Shown here in pieces: positions 8,995-17,992 of a DNA stretch of 64,000 nt. Source of the DNA: Rugosimonospora acidiphila (GTDB lineage Bacteria; Actinomycetota; Actinomycetes; Mycobacteriales; Micromonosporaceae). The stretch's first letter is position 1. Every line of letters begins with the position of its first letter. A program made the translations under genes and the position numbers. A model generated the notes under the pieces. The model saw nothing but the letters and a program-made list of their open reading frames with translations. It did not search any database and was not told where the DNA came from. The stretch covers positions 62,001 through 126,000 of the forward strand of contig NZ_BAABJQ010000024.1 in the NCBI RefSeq assembly GCF_039543385.1. Direction: 5' to 3'.

Positions 8995-9774
8995 ATGGAC
9001 GACGAGAAGTCCGGGACGCTCTCGCCGGTCGGGCCCGGTTCGACGCCGGCCGCCCCGCCCGACGGCTGGCCGGGCTGGTTCGACCCGTCCGTCGACCTCA
9101 TGCTCACCCCACGACGGCTGCGCGGCCTGACGCATCCGGTGCGGGTGCGGCTGCTCTGGCTGCTGGAGACCGACGGCCCGGCCACCGCCTCGCAGCTCGG
9201 CCGCCGCATCGGCGCATCGAGCGGCGTGACCAGCTACCACCTGCGGATCCTCGGCGAGCTGGGGTTCGTGGAGGAGGACACCGCGCGAGGCACCGGTCGC
9301 GACCGCTGGTGGCGCCCGAAGTACCGGGGCTCGGGCCTGACCCTCCGCTCCCCCGACGATCCGCCCGACCCACAGAACATCGAGGTCGCCGAGCAGTACC
9401 TGCGGATCGTCGTGCAGCAATATCACGAGCGCATGCTCGCCTACGTCAACAGCCTCACCGGCCGGCTCGACGAGCTGCCCACGCTGCCGTGGACGTTCCA
9501 CGAGAACAGCATCGAGCTGACCCACGAGCAGGCCCGGTCGCTCGCCGAGGAGGTCGCCGCCGTGGTCCGGCGCTACCAGCGCGAGCCGGACCAGCGCGAG
9601 CCGGACCAGCGCGAGCCGGACCAGCGCGAGCCGGACCAGCGCGAGCCGGACCAGCGCGAGCCGGACCAGCGCGAGCCGGGCGAGGGTGCGGTGCGCGCGA
9701 TCTTCCAGTTCCAGCTGCTGCCCTACGACGCCGTCGACGGCGGCGTCCGGCGTGACGGTGAGGCCCCGTCGTGA
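8995..9774 (+). CDS. ArsR-family winged-helix transcriptional regulator
   Basis: This 259-residue regulator has a winged helix-turn-helix at about residues 38-110 (LTHPVRVRLLWLLETDGPAT, then SGVTSYHLRILGELGFVEE) and a C-terminal helical domain of unknown ligand. No metal-binding CxC motif is seen, so it probably senses a small molecule or protein state. From about residue 196 six REPDQ units encoded by 15-bp repeats interrupt the C-terminal domain. Its stop overlaps the MFS gene start as GTGA, so it probably controls that pump in cis. The dyad at 8963 is a candidate autoregulatory site. Confidence 0.92.
   Translation: MDDEKSGTLSPVGPGSTPAAPPDGWPGWFDPSVDLMLTPRRLRGLTHPVRVRLLWLLETDGPATASQLGRRIGASSGVTSYHLRILGELGFVEEDTARGTGRDRWWRPKYRGSGLTLRSPDDPPDPQNIEVAEQYLRIVVQQYHERMLAYVNSLTGRLDELPTLPWTFHENSIELTHEQARSLAEEVAAVVRRYQREPDQREPDQREPDQREPDQREPDQREPDQREPGEGAVRAIFQFQLLPYDAVDGGVRRDGEAPS
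9577..9679. repeat. 15-bp in-frame tandem repeat in the ArsR gene
   Basis: Six perfect copies of CAGCGCGAGCCGGAC are followed by a partial seventh. They encode a charged REPDQ pentapeptide repeat. Perfect identity suggests recent expansion by slippage and possible length variation between strains. Confidence 0.95.
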
Positions 9775-11090
9775 CGCGGCGCGCGCCGTTCGCCGCGCTG
9801 CTCGGCGGGTACGCGATCTCGGTGGCCGGCACCTCGATGTCTGCGGTGGCCATCCCGTGGCTGGTGCTGAGCACCACCGGCAGCGCGGCCACCACCGGCC
9901 TGGTCGCGTTCGCGGAGATGGCTCCCTACGTGGTCGCCCAGGCCCTGGCCGGCCCGCTGGTCGACCGGGCCGGGCTGCGGCGGGCGTTCGTGTCGGGCAA
10001 CGTGCTGGCCGCCATCGCGGTCGGCGCAATCCCGGTGGCACACGCGACGGGCGTCCTCACCCTGCCGACACTGCTCACCCTCGTCGCGGTGGCCGGAGCG
10101 GTACGCGGCACCGCCGACTGCGCGAACGGCGCGCTGGTCCCGACCACCGCCTCGCTCGGCGGGATCGCGCTCGAGCGGGCCGCCGGCCTCAACTCGGGCG
10201 CCAACCGCCTCGCGCTGCTGGTCGGCGCGCCGCCGGCCACGGCCGTGGTCACGCTCGCCGGATCGCCGCTGGTGGTCGCCATCGACGCCGCGACGTTCGC
10301 GGCCGCCGCGGCGATGGGCGCCATCTGGGTACGCGTGCCCCGGCAGCCGACCACCGCGCCGCCGGACCGCACGGCACCCGATGGCACGAGATCGGACCGC
10401 ACAGCGACGGGCGGCACGGCGACGGGCGGCACGGCGCTGGGGCGCTACGGCCGCGACCTGGCGGCCGGCCTGCGGTTCATCCGGACGGACCGGCTGTTGC
10501 TCGGCCTCATCACGATGATCGCCGTCACCAACCTGCTCGATCAGGGGCTGGCCGCGGTGATGCTGCCGGTGTGGGCGCGCGAGCGGTTCGGGTCGGCCGG
10601 CGCGCTGGGCGTCCTCGCCGGGGTCGGCGGCCTCGGCAGCGTGCTGGGCAACCTGCTCGGGGCGTGGCTCGGGCCCCGGCTGTCCCGGCGGGCGCTGTAC
10701 AGCGTGGGCTTTCTGGTCGGCGGTGCGCCCCGCTTCCTCGTTCTCGTACTGGCCGGCACGCTGCCCTCGGTCATCGGGGTGGTCCTGGTCTCCGAGGTCT
10801 TCGCGGGATCCCTGAACCCGGTGATCGGGGCGACGGCCTACGAGCGGATCCCCGAGAACCTGCGGGCCCGGGTGCTCGGCGCGGTGCGGGCCAGCTCGTG
10901 GATCGGCGTGCCGTTCGGGGGGCTGTTCGGCGGGTACGCCATCGAGGCGCTGGGTACGCGCCCCGCCCTGCTCGCGTTCGGCACTGTGTACCTGCTGACC
11001 ACCCTCGCGCCGTTCGTCTTCCCGGCCTGGCGGCAGCTGCGTCGGCCCGATCCGGCCCCGGTCGGCGACCGGCACCCGGCCGTCGCCTGA
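9771..11090 (+). CDS. MFS transporter (MFS_3 / EntS-MefA type efflux)
   Basis: This protein of 439 residues has about 12 transmembrane helices split by a cytoplasmic loop near residues 185-225. The loop contains a duplicated 15-bp unit (10404-10433, TGG-TATGG region). Motif-like features include SGNVLAAIAV and the family-typical YERIPENLRARVLGAV loop found in exporters related to EntS and macrolide pumps. The GTG start overlaps the ArsR stop by 4 bp, so regulator and pump form one operon. It is likely a drug or metabolite exporter in the cytoplasmic membrane, with unknown substrate. The convergent YeiH gene ends 33 bp away, with a short GCCCCGGGGC palindrome just after this stop. Confidence 0.92.
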   Translation: MTRRAPFAALLGGYAISVAGTSMSAVAIPWLVLSTTGSAATTGLVAFAEMAPYVVAQALAGPLVDRAGLRRAFVSGNVLAAIAVGAIPVAHATGVLTLPTLLTLVAVAGAVRGTADCANGALVPTTASLGGIALERAAGLNSGANRLALLVGAPPATAVVTLAGSPLVVAIDAATFAAAAAMGAIWVRVPRQPTTAPPDRTAPDGTRSDRTATGGTATGGTALGRYGRDLAAGLRFIRTDRLLLGLITMIAVTNLLDQGLAAVMLPVWARERFGSAGALGVLAGVGGLGSVLGNLLGAWLGPRLSRRALYSVGFLVGGAPRFLVLVLAGTLPSVIGVVLVSEVFAGSLNPVIGATAYERIPENLRARVLGAVRASSWIGVPFGGLFGGYAIEALGTRPALLAFGTVYLLTTLAPFVFPAWRQLRRPDPAPVGDRHPAVA

Positions 11091-11122
11091 GCCCCGGGGC
11101 GCGCTGGCGGATCTCCGGACGG

Positions 11123-12337
11123 CTACTGACCGGTGAGCGCCTGGAGCCCGAGGCTGCCGACCGCCACCAGCACCGACAGCATGCCGCCGAAGGCCAGCGG
11201 GCGCAGTCCGGCGCGGCGCAGCTCGCCGAGGCGTACCCCGAGCCCGACGCCGGCCAGCGCGACCGCGATGAGGTACCCGGCCAGCCGGGTCAGCCCGCCC
11301 TGCCAGCCGGCCGGTACGAGGCCGGCCGAGTTGGCCGCCGCCGCGAGCAGGAACAGCACCAGGAACGGCGGCACCAGCCGCCAGACCGGCGTCCGGGCCG
11401 GCGGGTCGGCGGGCACGGTCTCGGTGACCGTGCCGGTGCCGGTGACCGTGCCCGTGCCGCTGCCGGTGCCGGCCCCGGTGAGGGTGGCGGCGCCGGTGTC
11501 GGTGTCGGTTCGGACAGCGGTGGCGGGCCGCGGTACGGCGGCCGGGCGGCGGGCCCGCAGCGCGGCGCCGAGTACCACAGGGATGATCATGAGCGCCCGG
11601 GTCAGCTTGACCGTCACCGCGTAGCGGCCGGCCTCCACCCCGTACGCGTACCCGGTGGCGACCACGCTGGAGGTGTCGTTGACGGCGGTACCCGCCCACA
11701 GGCCGAAGGCGTGCTGGCTGAGGCCCAGCAGCCGGCCCACCGGCGGGAAGACGACGGTGGCCGTGATGTTGTAGACGACGATCGTCGACACCGCGTACGC
11801 GACGGCCACCTCGTCGGCGGCGACCACGGTGCGCAGCGCGGCGATGGCGGATGCCCCGCAGATACCGGTACCGGCGCCGATCAGCGTGCGCAGCGGATCG
11901 GGAATGCGCAGCAGGCGTCCGAGCAGCCAGGCGGCCAGCAGGCACAGGGCCAGGGTGCCGAGCATGACCGGCAGCGAGGCCACCCCGGTGTGCAGGACGG
12001 CGCGCACGGACAGGCCGGTGCCGAGCACCACGACCGCCGCCTGCAGCACCTGCCGCCCGGCGAATCGGGAACCCTCGTGCAGGAACGCCCCGCCCCGCCG
12101 GCCGCCCGCCGAGCCACCGGAACCCTCCGAGCCACCGGAACCCGCCGAGCCACCGGAACCCTTTGCCGCGCCGGGGCCGAGCCGGTCGGCCACGGTCCGG
12201 GTGAGCAGGCCGAGCAGCACCGCCACCACCGGGGCGCCGAGCCGCGGAACCGCCGTGCCCGCGGCGGTCGCCAGCCCGCCGATAACCGCCGCCACCAGGA
12301 TCCCGGGTAGCAGCGCGCGCATCCGCCCGCTGGTCAT
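11123..12337 (-). CDS. YeiH/UPF0324 family putative sulfate exporter
   Basis: This polytopic membrane protein of 404 residues has about ten helices and the family signature region GAGTGICGASAIAALRTVV followed by TIVVYNITATVVFPPVG and GLWAGTAVNDTSSVVATGY. YeiH relatives are annotated as sulfate or sulfonate exporters on limited evidence. Two low-complexity loops, GSGGSAGSGGSEGSGG (about residue 60) and a long Thr/Gly tract (residues 275-305), are unusual insertions encoded by short repeats. It is divergent from a LysR gene, the arrangement seen for yeiH and its regulator in other bacteria, which supports regulation by that protein. Confidence 0.88.
   Translation of the reverse strand: MTSGRMRALLPGILVAAVIGGLATAAGTAVPRLGAPVVAVLLGLLTRTVADRLGPGAAKGSGGSAGSGGSEGSGGSAGGRRGGAFLHEGSRFAGRQVLQAAVVVLGTGLSVRAVLHTGVASLPVMLGTLALCLLAAWLLGRLLRIPDPLRTLIGAGTGICGASAIAALRTVVAADEVAVAYAVSTIVVYNITATVVFPPVGRLLGLSQHAFGLWAGTAVNDTSSVVATGYAYGVEAGRYAVTVKLTRALMIIPVVLGAALRARRPAAVPRPATAVRTDTDTGAATLTGAGTGSGTGTVTGTGTVTETVPADPPARTPVWRLVPPFLVLFLLAAAANSAGLVPAGWQGGLTRLAGYLIAVALAGVGLGVRLGELRRAGLRPLAFGGMLSVLVAVGSLGLQALTGQ
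12111..12164. repeat. 18-bp in-frame tandem repeat in the yeiH-like gene
   Basis: Three copies of GAGCCACCGGAACCC plus three variable bases encode a Gly/Ser-rich hexapeptide repeat in a cytoplasmic or periplasmic loop of the exporter. Confidence 0.85.
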
Positions 12338-12386
12338 GCCGCAAGTCTTTGCCGGTCTGGCCCTTCAGGGTAGTGGCGAAACCGAT

Positions 12387-12410
12387 ATGACGTCATAGGC
12401 TATGCCTATG
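12387..12410. promoter_or_regulatory. Two adjacent palindromes overlapping the LysR start
   Basis: ATGACGTCAT (12387-12396) is directly followed by the dyad CATAGGC-TAT-GCCTATG (12394-12410). They lie between the divergent exporter and LysR genes and cover the LysR start codons at 12402 and 12408. This is a good candidate LysR binding and autoregulation site. If so, LysR translation probably starts at 12408 or from a leaderless message. Confidence 0.65.
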
Positions 12411-13340
12411 GCTGAACGCCACCACCTAGCCCCGACCGAACTGCTCGCCCTGGACCCGCTGGCCCTCGGCCTGTTCGTCGACGCGGTCGACCTCGGCAGC
12501 CTGTCCGCCGCCGCCCGCCGGCACCGGATCAGCCAGCCCTCGGCCAGCCAGGCGATCGGCCGGCTGGAGCGCCGGCTCGGCGTGTCCCTGCTGCGACGCG
12601 GCCCGCGTGGATCTCGGCCCAGCCCCGAGGGCGAGCGGCTGGCCGGGCCGGCCCGCGAGGTGCTCGCCGCGCTCAACCGGTTCGCCGCCCAGGCCGACGC
12701 GGTGCGCGCCGGGGCGCGCGGGCGGATCCGGGTGGCCGCCAGCTACACCAACGCGGAGTACGTGCTTCCTGCCCGGGTGGTCGGTTTCGGCGCGGTGCGG
12801 CCGGATGTCGCGGTCCGGCTGACCGTGGCCAACACCGACGAGGTGGTCGCGGCGGTCCGGGCCGGCGAGGTGGAGCTCGGCTTCGTGGAAGCGCCGGGCA
12901 CCTTCGCCGGCCTGCGCACCCGGCGCATCGGGCGGGACGAGTTGGCGGTGGTGGTCGCGCCCGACCACCCCTGGGCCGGCCGGGACGACCTGCCGGGCAA
13001 CGTCCTGGCCCGCACCCCGCTGCTGCTGCGCGAGCGGGAGTCCGGCACCCGGCGCACGTACGAGGAGGCCGCCGCCCGGGCCGGGTACCGGGTGGCCGAG
13101 CCGTACGGCGTGATGACGTCCACGGCGGCGCTCAAGGCGGCGGTGCGCGCCGGGCTCGGCGCGACCGTGGTGAGCCGGCTGGCCGTCCAGGACGAACTGC
13201 GCGACGGGAGCCTGGTCACGGTGCCGGTCAGCGGGCTGGACCTCGGCCGGGACCTGCGCGCGGTCTGGCTTCCCGGGCAGCACGGCCGGCTGGCCGCCGA
13301 GTTCATCCGGCACGTGGTCGGACACCCTGATGGCGGCTGA
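12402..13340 (+). CDS. LysR-family transcriptional regulator
   Basis: This 312-residue regulator has an N-terminal winged HTH (LSAAARRHRISQPSASQAIG at about residues 33-52) and a C-terminal type 2 periplasmic-binding effector domain from about residue 105 (RIRVAASYTNAEYVLPARVV). The sequence resembles CysB/YeiE-like members that control the neighbouring exporter. ATG codons at 12402 and 12408 are both possible; the second leaves the dyad operator outside the coding sequence. It is divergent from the YeiH-like exporter, with 64 bp between them. The effector is unknown; a sulfur compound is plausible by analogy. Confidence 0.93.
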   Translation: MPMAERHHLAPTELLALDPLALGLFVDAVDLGSLSAAARRHRISQPSASQAIGRLERRLGVSLLRRGPRGSRPSPEGERLAGPAREVLAALNRFAAQADAVRAGARGRIRVAASYTNAEYVLPARVVGFGAVRPDVAVRLTVANTDEVVAAVRAGEVELGFVEAPGTFAGLRTRRIGRDELAVVVAPDHPWAGRDDLPGNVLARTPLLLRERESGTRRTYEEAAARAGYRVAEPYGVMTSTAALKAAVRAGLGATVVSRLAVQDELRDGSLVTVPVSGLDLGRDLRAVWLPGQHGRLAAEFIRHVVGHPDGG

Positions 13341-13391
13341 CCGGGTCATCCTCACGTATCGTGGTCGGCATCGGCGCCCGGAAGGGACACA

Positions 13392-14483
13392 GTGAGCGCT
13401 CACGCAGGTAGGGACGGGTTCACGGCCGGGGGCGGTCGGACCGCCTCGCGAGCCCCCGTGATTCACGATGTCGCCCGGCTGGCCGGCGTCTCCCACCAGA
13501 CCGTGTCACGCGTGCTCAACGATCATCCGAATGTGCGGGGAACCACCCGGGACCGGGTGCTGTCCGCCATGCGCCAGCTCAACTACCGGCCCAACGCGCT
13601 GGCCCGGGGGCTGGCCAGCCGACGCTCCCGGACTGTCGGGGTGGTCGGCTTCGACACCCGACTGTTCGGCCCCGCCTCCGCGCTGCTGGCCATCGAGCAG
13701 GCGGCCCGCGCCGCCGGGTACGCCATCACGCTGAGCAGCCTCGCCGCCGAGGACGCCGGCTCGGTCCGGCGCAGCGTGGAGGCCCTGGCCGACCAGTCCG
13801 TCGACGGGGTCATCGTCATCGCGCCGCGCGAGGACTCGGCGCGAGGGGTCAGCGAGTTCCAGGGCGGCCTGCCCATCGTGGCGGTCGAGGCGGGGTACGC
13901 CGGCGGGGACGTGCCGGTCGTCTCGGTGGACCAGTTCACCGGCGCCCGATTGGCCACCGACCACCTGCTGGAGTTGGGGCACCGCACGGTGTGGCACGTG
14001 GCGGGCCCGGCCGACTGGCTGGAGGCGCAGGAGCGCGTCGAGGGATGGCGCGCGAGCCTGGCCGACGCTGGGGTCCCCGCTCCCCCGCTCATCCGCGGCG
14101 ACTGGAGCCCGGCGTCGGGCTACCGCGCCGGGCTCGATCTGGCCGCCCGGCCGGGCGCCAGCGCCGTGTTCGTGGCCAACGACGAGATGGCGCTCGGGCT
14201 GCTGCACGCCCTGAGCGAACGCGGGGTGCGCGTGCCACAGGACGTCAGCGTGGTGGGGTTCGACAGCATCCCGGAGTCGGAGTTCTTCATCCCGGCACTG
14301 ACCACCGTGCGGCAGGACTTCGACGAGTTGGGCCGGCGCGGTCTGGAACTGCTGGTCGACCTGATGGACGATTCGCCCACGCACGAGGAGTTCCGCAGCC
14401 GGGTCACGCCGTCCTTGATGGTGCGCCGCAGCACGGCGCGGTACGGCGGCGGTGACCGCGCACCGCGCTTCTCCGCCGCCTGA
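13392..14483 (+). CDS. LacI/GalR-family transcriptional regulator
   Basis: This 363-residue repressor has the LacI HTH at about residues 24-45 (VIHDVARLAGVSHQTVSRVL), the hinge helix (ALARGLASRRSRTVGVV) and a sugar-binding periplasmic-type domain with VSVVGFDSIPESEFFIPALT near its end. The start is GTG 13392, with GGAAGGG upstream. It is immediately upstream of the secreted alpha-galactosidase on the same strand, with a promoter-operator in between. It is therefore a strong candidate to repress that gene and respond to an alpha-galactoside or its degradation product. Confidence 0.94.
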   Translation: MSAHAGRDGFTAGGGRTASRAPVIHDVARLAGVSHQTVSRVLNDHPNVRGTTRDRVLSAMRQLNYRPNALARGLASRRSRTVGVVGFDTRLFGPASALLAIEQAARAAGYAITLSSLAAEDAGSVRRSVEALADQSVDGVIVIAPREDSARGVSEFQGGLPIVAVEAGYAGGDVPVVSVDQFTGARLATDHLLELGHRTVWHVAGPADWLEAQERVEGWRASLADAGVPAPPLIRGDWSPASGYRAGLDLAARPGASAVFVANDEMALGLLHALSERGVRVPQDVSVVGFDSIPESEFFIPALTTVRQDFDELGRRGLELLVDLMDDSPTHEEFRSRVTPSLMVRRSTARYGGGDRAPRFSAA

Positions 14484-14586
14484 CCGCCTCGGGTTCCGCG
14501 CGCCGCACGGTCGCCTCGACGCCGCCTCGGGTTCCGCACCCTCGCGAGCCAGCCCGACCCAAGCTCGCCGACCCGTCCGGCACGAG

Positions 14587-14616
14587 TTGACAGTAATCGA
14601 TATTACCGCGAACAAT
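14587..14616 (+). promoter_or_regulatory. Promoter with LacI-type operator for the alpha-galactosidase
   Basis: TTGACA (14587-14592) is followed after 18 bp by AACAAT as a possible -10. The spacer contains the dyad GTAAT-CGAT-ATTAC (14593-14606), with the CG-centred core usual for LacI-family operators. A second dyad, GTCCAT-G-ATGGAC (14644-14656), lies in the leader. Binding by the adjacent LacI protein is inferred. Confidence 0.6.
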
Positions 14617-14674
14617 GGCGACGACTCTCCACATCCAGTAATCGTCCATGATGGACGGTGAGAGAGAAGGCCAC

Positions 14675-16360
14675 ATGCATGCCACGTTGAGCAGTTCGCG
14701 ACGGTACCGGCGGCGGGCCCTGGCCGCACTGGCGGCGGTGTTGCTCGGTACCGCCGGCGCCGTCGCCGGCACCCTGGCCGGATCGGGAGCGGCACAGGCA
14801 CACACCGCAACGGGGCGTTCGGCGCCCTCGCCGGCCGGCGAGGCGGCACCGGCCCTGAACAACGGCCTCGCGCGCACTCCGCCGATGGGGTGGAACGACT
14901 GGAACGCCTACGGCTGCAACGTCTCCGAGGCCCTGGTCAAGCAGACCGCCGACAAGATCGTGTCGTCCGGCATGGCCGCCGACGGCTACCAGTACGTCAA
15001 CATCGACGACTGCTGGATGCAGCACAGCCGGGACGCCAGCGGCAACCTCCAGCCCGATCTCACCAAGTTCCCGGACGGCATCTCGGGTACCGCCAGCTAC
15101 GTGCACTCCAAGGGCCTGAAGCTGGGCATCTACGAGGACGCCGGCACCGCCACCTGCGCCGGCTACCCGGGCAGCCTCGGTCACGAGCAGCAGGACGCGA
15201 ACACCTTCGCCTCCTGGGGAGTCGACTACCTCAAGTACGACAACTGCAACAACAACGGCAGCACCACCCAGCAGCAGTACATCGCCCGCTACTCGGCGAT
15301 GCGCGACGCGCTGGCCGCCACCGGCCGGCCGATCGTGTTCAGCCTCTGCGAATGGGGCGTCAACTCGCCGTGGACGTGGGGCGCCGGCGTCGGCAACCTG
15401 TGGCGCACCACCGGCGACATCGGCCCCAGCTTCTCCAGCATGCTGTCCATCTTCCACACCAACGTCGGGCTCGCCACCTACGCCGCACCCGGCGGCTGGA
15501 ACGACCCCGACATGCTGGAGGTCGGCAACGGGATGTCGGCCACCGAGGACCGCACCGAGTTCAGCCTGTGGTCGGAGATGGCCGCGCCGCTGCTGGAGGG
15601 CGGCAACCTGGTCAGCGCCAGCGCGACCACCCTGGCGACGCTGACCAACCAGCGGGTCATCGCGGTGGACCAGGACACGCTGGGCCGCCAGGGCGCCATG
15701 GTCACCTCCACCGGCGGCCTGGACGTGATGGCCAAGCCACTGTCCAATGGGGACGTGTCGGTGGTCCTGTTCAACGAGAATTCCTCCACCGCCACCATCA
15801 CCACCAGCGCCTCGGCGATCGGTAAGACGGGCGCGTCCAGCTACGGGCTGACCGACCTGTGGTCGGGCGCCACCAGCAGCACGACCGGCACGATCAGCGC
15901 CTCGGTACCCGGCCACGGCGTGGTCATGTACCGGGTGTCCGGCGGCACCACCGGCGGCGGTACCGGCGGGGGCTCGACCGGCATCCTGCGCGGTGTCGGC
16001 TCCAACCGCTGCCTGGACGCCTACGACAACCAGACCGCCAACGGCACCAAGGTGGAGATCTGGGACTGCAACGGTGGCGCCAACCAGCAGTGGACGCTGA
16101 CCTCGTCCGGCCAGCTGATGGTGTACGGCACGAGGTGCCTGGACGCCTACAACAACCAGACCGCCAACGGCACCAAGGTGGAACTCTGGGACTGCAACGG
16201 GCAGACCAACCAACAGTGGCGCATGAACGCCGACGGCACCATCACCGGTGTCCAATCGGGAAAGTGCCTCGACGTGACCGGTGGCGCCACCGCCAACGGG
16301 ACCCAGATCGAGCTGTGGACCTGTAGCGCCGCCAGCAACCAGCGGTGGTCGCGGACCTGA
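14675..16360 (+). CDS. Secreted GH27 alpha-galactosidase with ricin-type CBM13
   Basis: This protein of about 561 residues hydrolyses alpha-galactosides outside the cell. An Arg-rich signal peptide (RRYRRRALAALAAVLLGTAG, AQA cleavage region) precedes the GH27 barrel (GLARTPPMGWNDWNAYGCNV). The predicted nucleophile is Asp189 in LKYDNC, and the acid/base is about Asp279 in GWNDPDML. A beta-sandwich and a Gly/Thr linker follow. The C-terminal 130 residues form a CBM13 trefoil with NQQW, NQQW and NQRW repeats. The start at 14675 is supported by GAGAAGG; upstream ATGs lie inside the operator dyad. Probably repressed by the LacI gene upstream. Confidence 0.96.
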   Translation: MHATLSSSRRYRRRALAALAAVLLGTAGAVAGTLAGSGAAQAHTATGRSAPSPAGEAAPALNNGLARTPPMGWNDWNAYGCNVSEALVKQTADKIVSSGMAADGYQYVNIDDCWMQHSRDASGNLQPDLTKFPDGISGTASYVHSKGLKLGIYEDAGTATCAGYPGSLGHEQQDANTFASWGVDYLKYDNCNNNGSTTQQQYIARYSAMRDALAATGRPIVFSLCEWGVNSPWTWGAGVGNLWRTTGDIGPSFSSMLSIFHTNVGLATYAAPGGWNDPDMLEVGNGMSATEDRTEFSLWSEMAAPLLEGGNLVSASATTLATLTNQRVIAVDQDTLGRQGAMVTSTGGLDVMAKPLSNGDVSVVLFNENSSTATITTSASAIGKTGASSYGLTDLWSGATSSTTGTISASVPGHGVVMYRVSGGTTGGGTGGGSTGILRGVGSNRCLDAYDNQTANGTKVEIWDCNGGANQQWTLTSSGQLMVYGTRCLDAYNNQTANGTKVELWDCNGQTNQQWRMNADGTITGVQSGKCLDVTGGATANGTQIELWTCSAASNQRWSRT

Positions 16361-16368
16361 CCCCCCGC

Positions 16369-16399
16369 GTGCCCGGCCGGCCGGTCGCCGGCCGGGCAC
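16369..16399. terminator. Bidirectional hairpin terminator
   Basis: A perfect 12-bp stem, GTGCCCGGCCGG / CCGGCCGGGCAC with a 7-nt loop, fills the 48-bp gap between the convergent alpha-galactosidase and malate synthase genes. There is no T-run, as is usual in high-GC actinomycetes. Confidence 0.8.
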
Positions 16400-16408
16400 C
16401 GCAGGCGA

Positions 16409-17992
16409 TCACGGGAACCGCTGGTACGCCGGCAGGGTGAGGAACTCGGCGTACTCCTCGGCGAGGGCCACCTCGACGAACAGCGCCCGGGCCGCCGCGT
16501 AGCCCTCGGCGTCGCCGAGCTTGTCGCACTCCTCGCCCAGGATGCGCTCCACGAGTTCGCGGGTGACCGTCTCGCCCGTGTCCAAAGTGGTCGGATTGTG
16601 GATCCACTGCCAGATCTGGGACCGCGAAATCTCGGCGGTGGCGGCGTCCTCCATGAGGTTGAAGATGCCCACCGCGCCGCTGCCGGCCAGCCAGGAGCGC
16701 AGGTACTGCAGGGCGACGGAGACGTTGCTGCGCAGCCCGGCCTCGGTGACGCCGCCCTCGGCGGAGGCCACGTTCAACAGCTCCCGCGCGCTCACGGACA
16801 CGTCGTCGCGCTGCCGGTCGAGCTGGTTGGGGCGCTGTCCGAGGTGCTCGTCGAACACGGCGCGGCAGACCGGTACCAGGTCGGGGTGGGCCACCCAGGA
16901 ACCGTCGTACCCGGCGCCGGCCTCGCGCTGCTTGTCCTGGCGCACCTTCTCCAGGGCGGTCGCGTTGACCTGCTCGTCGCGGCGGCTCGGGATGAACGCG
17001 GCCATGCCGCCGATCGCGTGCGCGCCGCGGGCATGGCAGGTCTGCACGAGCAGCTCGCTGTATGCCCGCATGAACGGCGCGGTCATCGTGACTGAGTTAC
17101 GGTCGGGCAGCACGAACTCGGCCCCCCGGTCGCGGAACTTCTTGATGAGGCTGAACAGGTAGTCCCAGCGGCCGGCGTTGAGCCCGGCCGAGTGCTCGCG
17201 CAGCTCGTACAGGATCTCGTGCATCTCGAACGCGGCCGGGATGGTCTCGATCAGCACGGTGGCGCGGATCGTGCCGCGCGGGATGCCCAGCGCGTCCTGG
17301 GCGAGCAGGAAGGCGTCGTTCCACAGCCGCGCCTCGGCGGCGGACTCCATCTTGGGCAGGTAGTAATAGGGTCCCTTGCCCAGCCGCAGCTGCCGCTGCG
17401 CGCCGTGCACCAGGTACAGCCCGAAGTCGAACAGGCTCGCCGACATCGGCTCGCCGTCAACCAGCAGGTGCTTCTCGGTCAGGTGCCAGCCGCGCGGACG
17501 GACCACGATGGTGGCCAGCTCCTCGTCGGGGCGCAGCGCGTACGCCTTGCCCTCCGGCGACTCGAAGTCGATCCGGCGGTCCAGGGCGTCGGCGAGGTTG
17601 AGCTGACCGCCCACCATGTTTTCCCACAGCGGGGTGTTGGCGTCCTCAAAGTCGGCCAGCCACACCTTCGCCCCGGAGTTGAGCGCGTTGATGGTCATCT
17701 TCCGGTCGGTCGGGCCGGTGATCTCGACCCGACGGTCGACCAGGCCGGGGGCCGGCGACGCCACCCGCCAGCTGGCGTCCTCCCGGATCTCTCTCGTCTC
17801 GGGTCGGAACTCCAGCGTGCCGCCCGCGCTCAGCTCGCGCTGGCGGTCCTGCCGGGCCCGCAGCACCTCCGTGCGGCGCGCGCCGAACTGCCGCTGCAGG
17901 GCGCCGAGCAGCTCCAGGGCCTGCGGCGTGAGCACCTCGTCGAACCGGTCGGGCCGCGGACCGGTGACCGTGATTCCCTGTATGTTCTCCAC
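16409..17992 (-). CDS. aceB: Malate synthase A
   Basis: This protein of about 527 residues condenses glyoxylate with acetyl-CoA to malate in the glyoxylate bypass. Family landmarks include WLADFEDANTPLWENMVGGQ, RPRGWHLTEKHLLVDGEPM, ATVLIETIPAAFEMHEILYE and the C-terminal SRSQIWQWIHNPTTLDTGE. The start is taken as GTG 17992; there is no strong Shine-Dalgarno, and an in-frame extension further upstream would cross the divergent regulator. No isocitrate lyase is in the window. It is convergent with the alpha-galactosidase and divergent from an IclR-family gene, which is the classical type of regulator for this pathway. Confidence 0.96.
   Translation of the reverse strand: MENIQGITVTGPRPDRFDEVLTPQALELLGALQRQFGARRTEVLRARQDRQRELSAGGTLEFRPETREIREDASWRVASPAPGLVDRRVEITGPTDRKMTINALNSGAKVWLADFEDANTPLWENMVGGQLNLADALDRRIDFESPEGKAYALRPDEELATIVVRPRGWHLTEKHLLVDGEPMSASLFDFGLYLVHGAQRQLRLGKGPYYYLPKMESAAEARLWNDAFLLAQDALGIPRGTIRATVLIETIPAAFEMHEILYELREHSAGLNAGRWDYLFSLIKKFRDRGAEFVLPDRNSVTMTAPFMRAYSELLVQTCHARGAHAIGGMAAFIPSRRDEQVNATALEKVRQDKQREAGAGYDGSWVAHPDLVPVCRAVFDEHLGQRPNQLDRQRDDVSVSARELLNVASAEGGVTEAGLRSNVSVALQYLRSWLAGSGAVGIFNLMEDAATAEISRSQIWQWIHNPTTLDTGETVTRELVERILGEECDKLGDAEGYAAARALFVEVALAEEYAEFLTLPAYQRFP

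Noticed and set aside
9723..12344. Very long open frame on the minus strand spanning the MFS and exporter genes
   Set aside because: It is out of phase with two well-supported genes, made of Arg/Gly/Ala-rich low-complexity residues, and explained by the near absence of stops in high-GC DNA.
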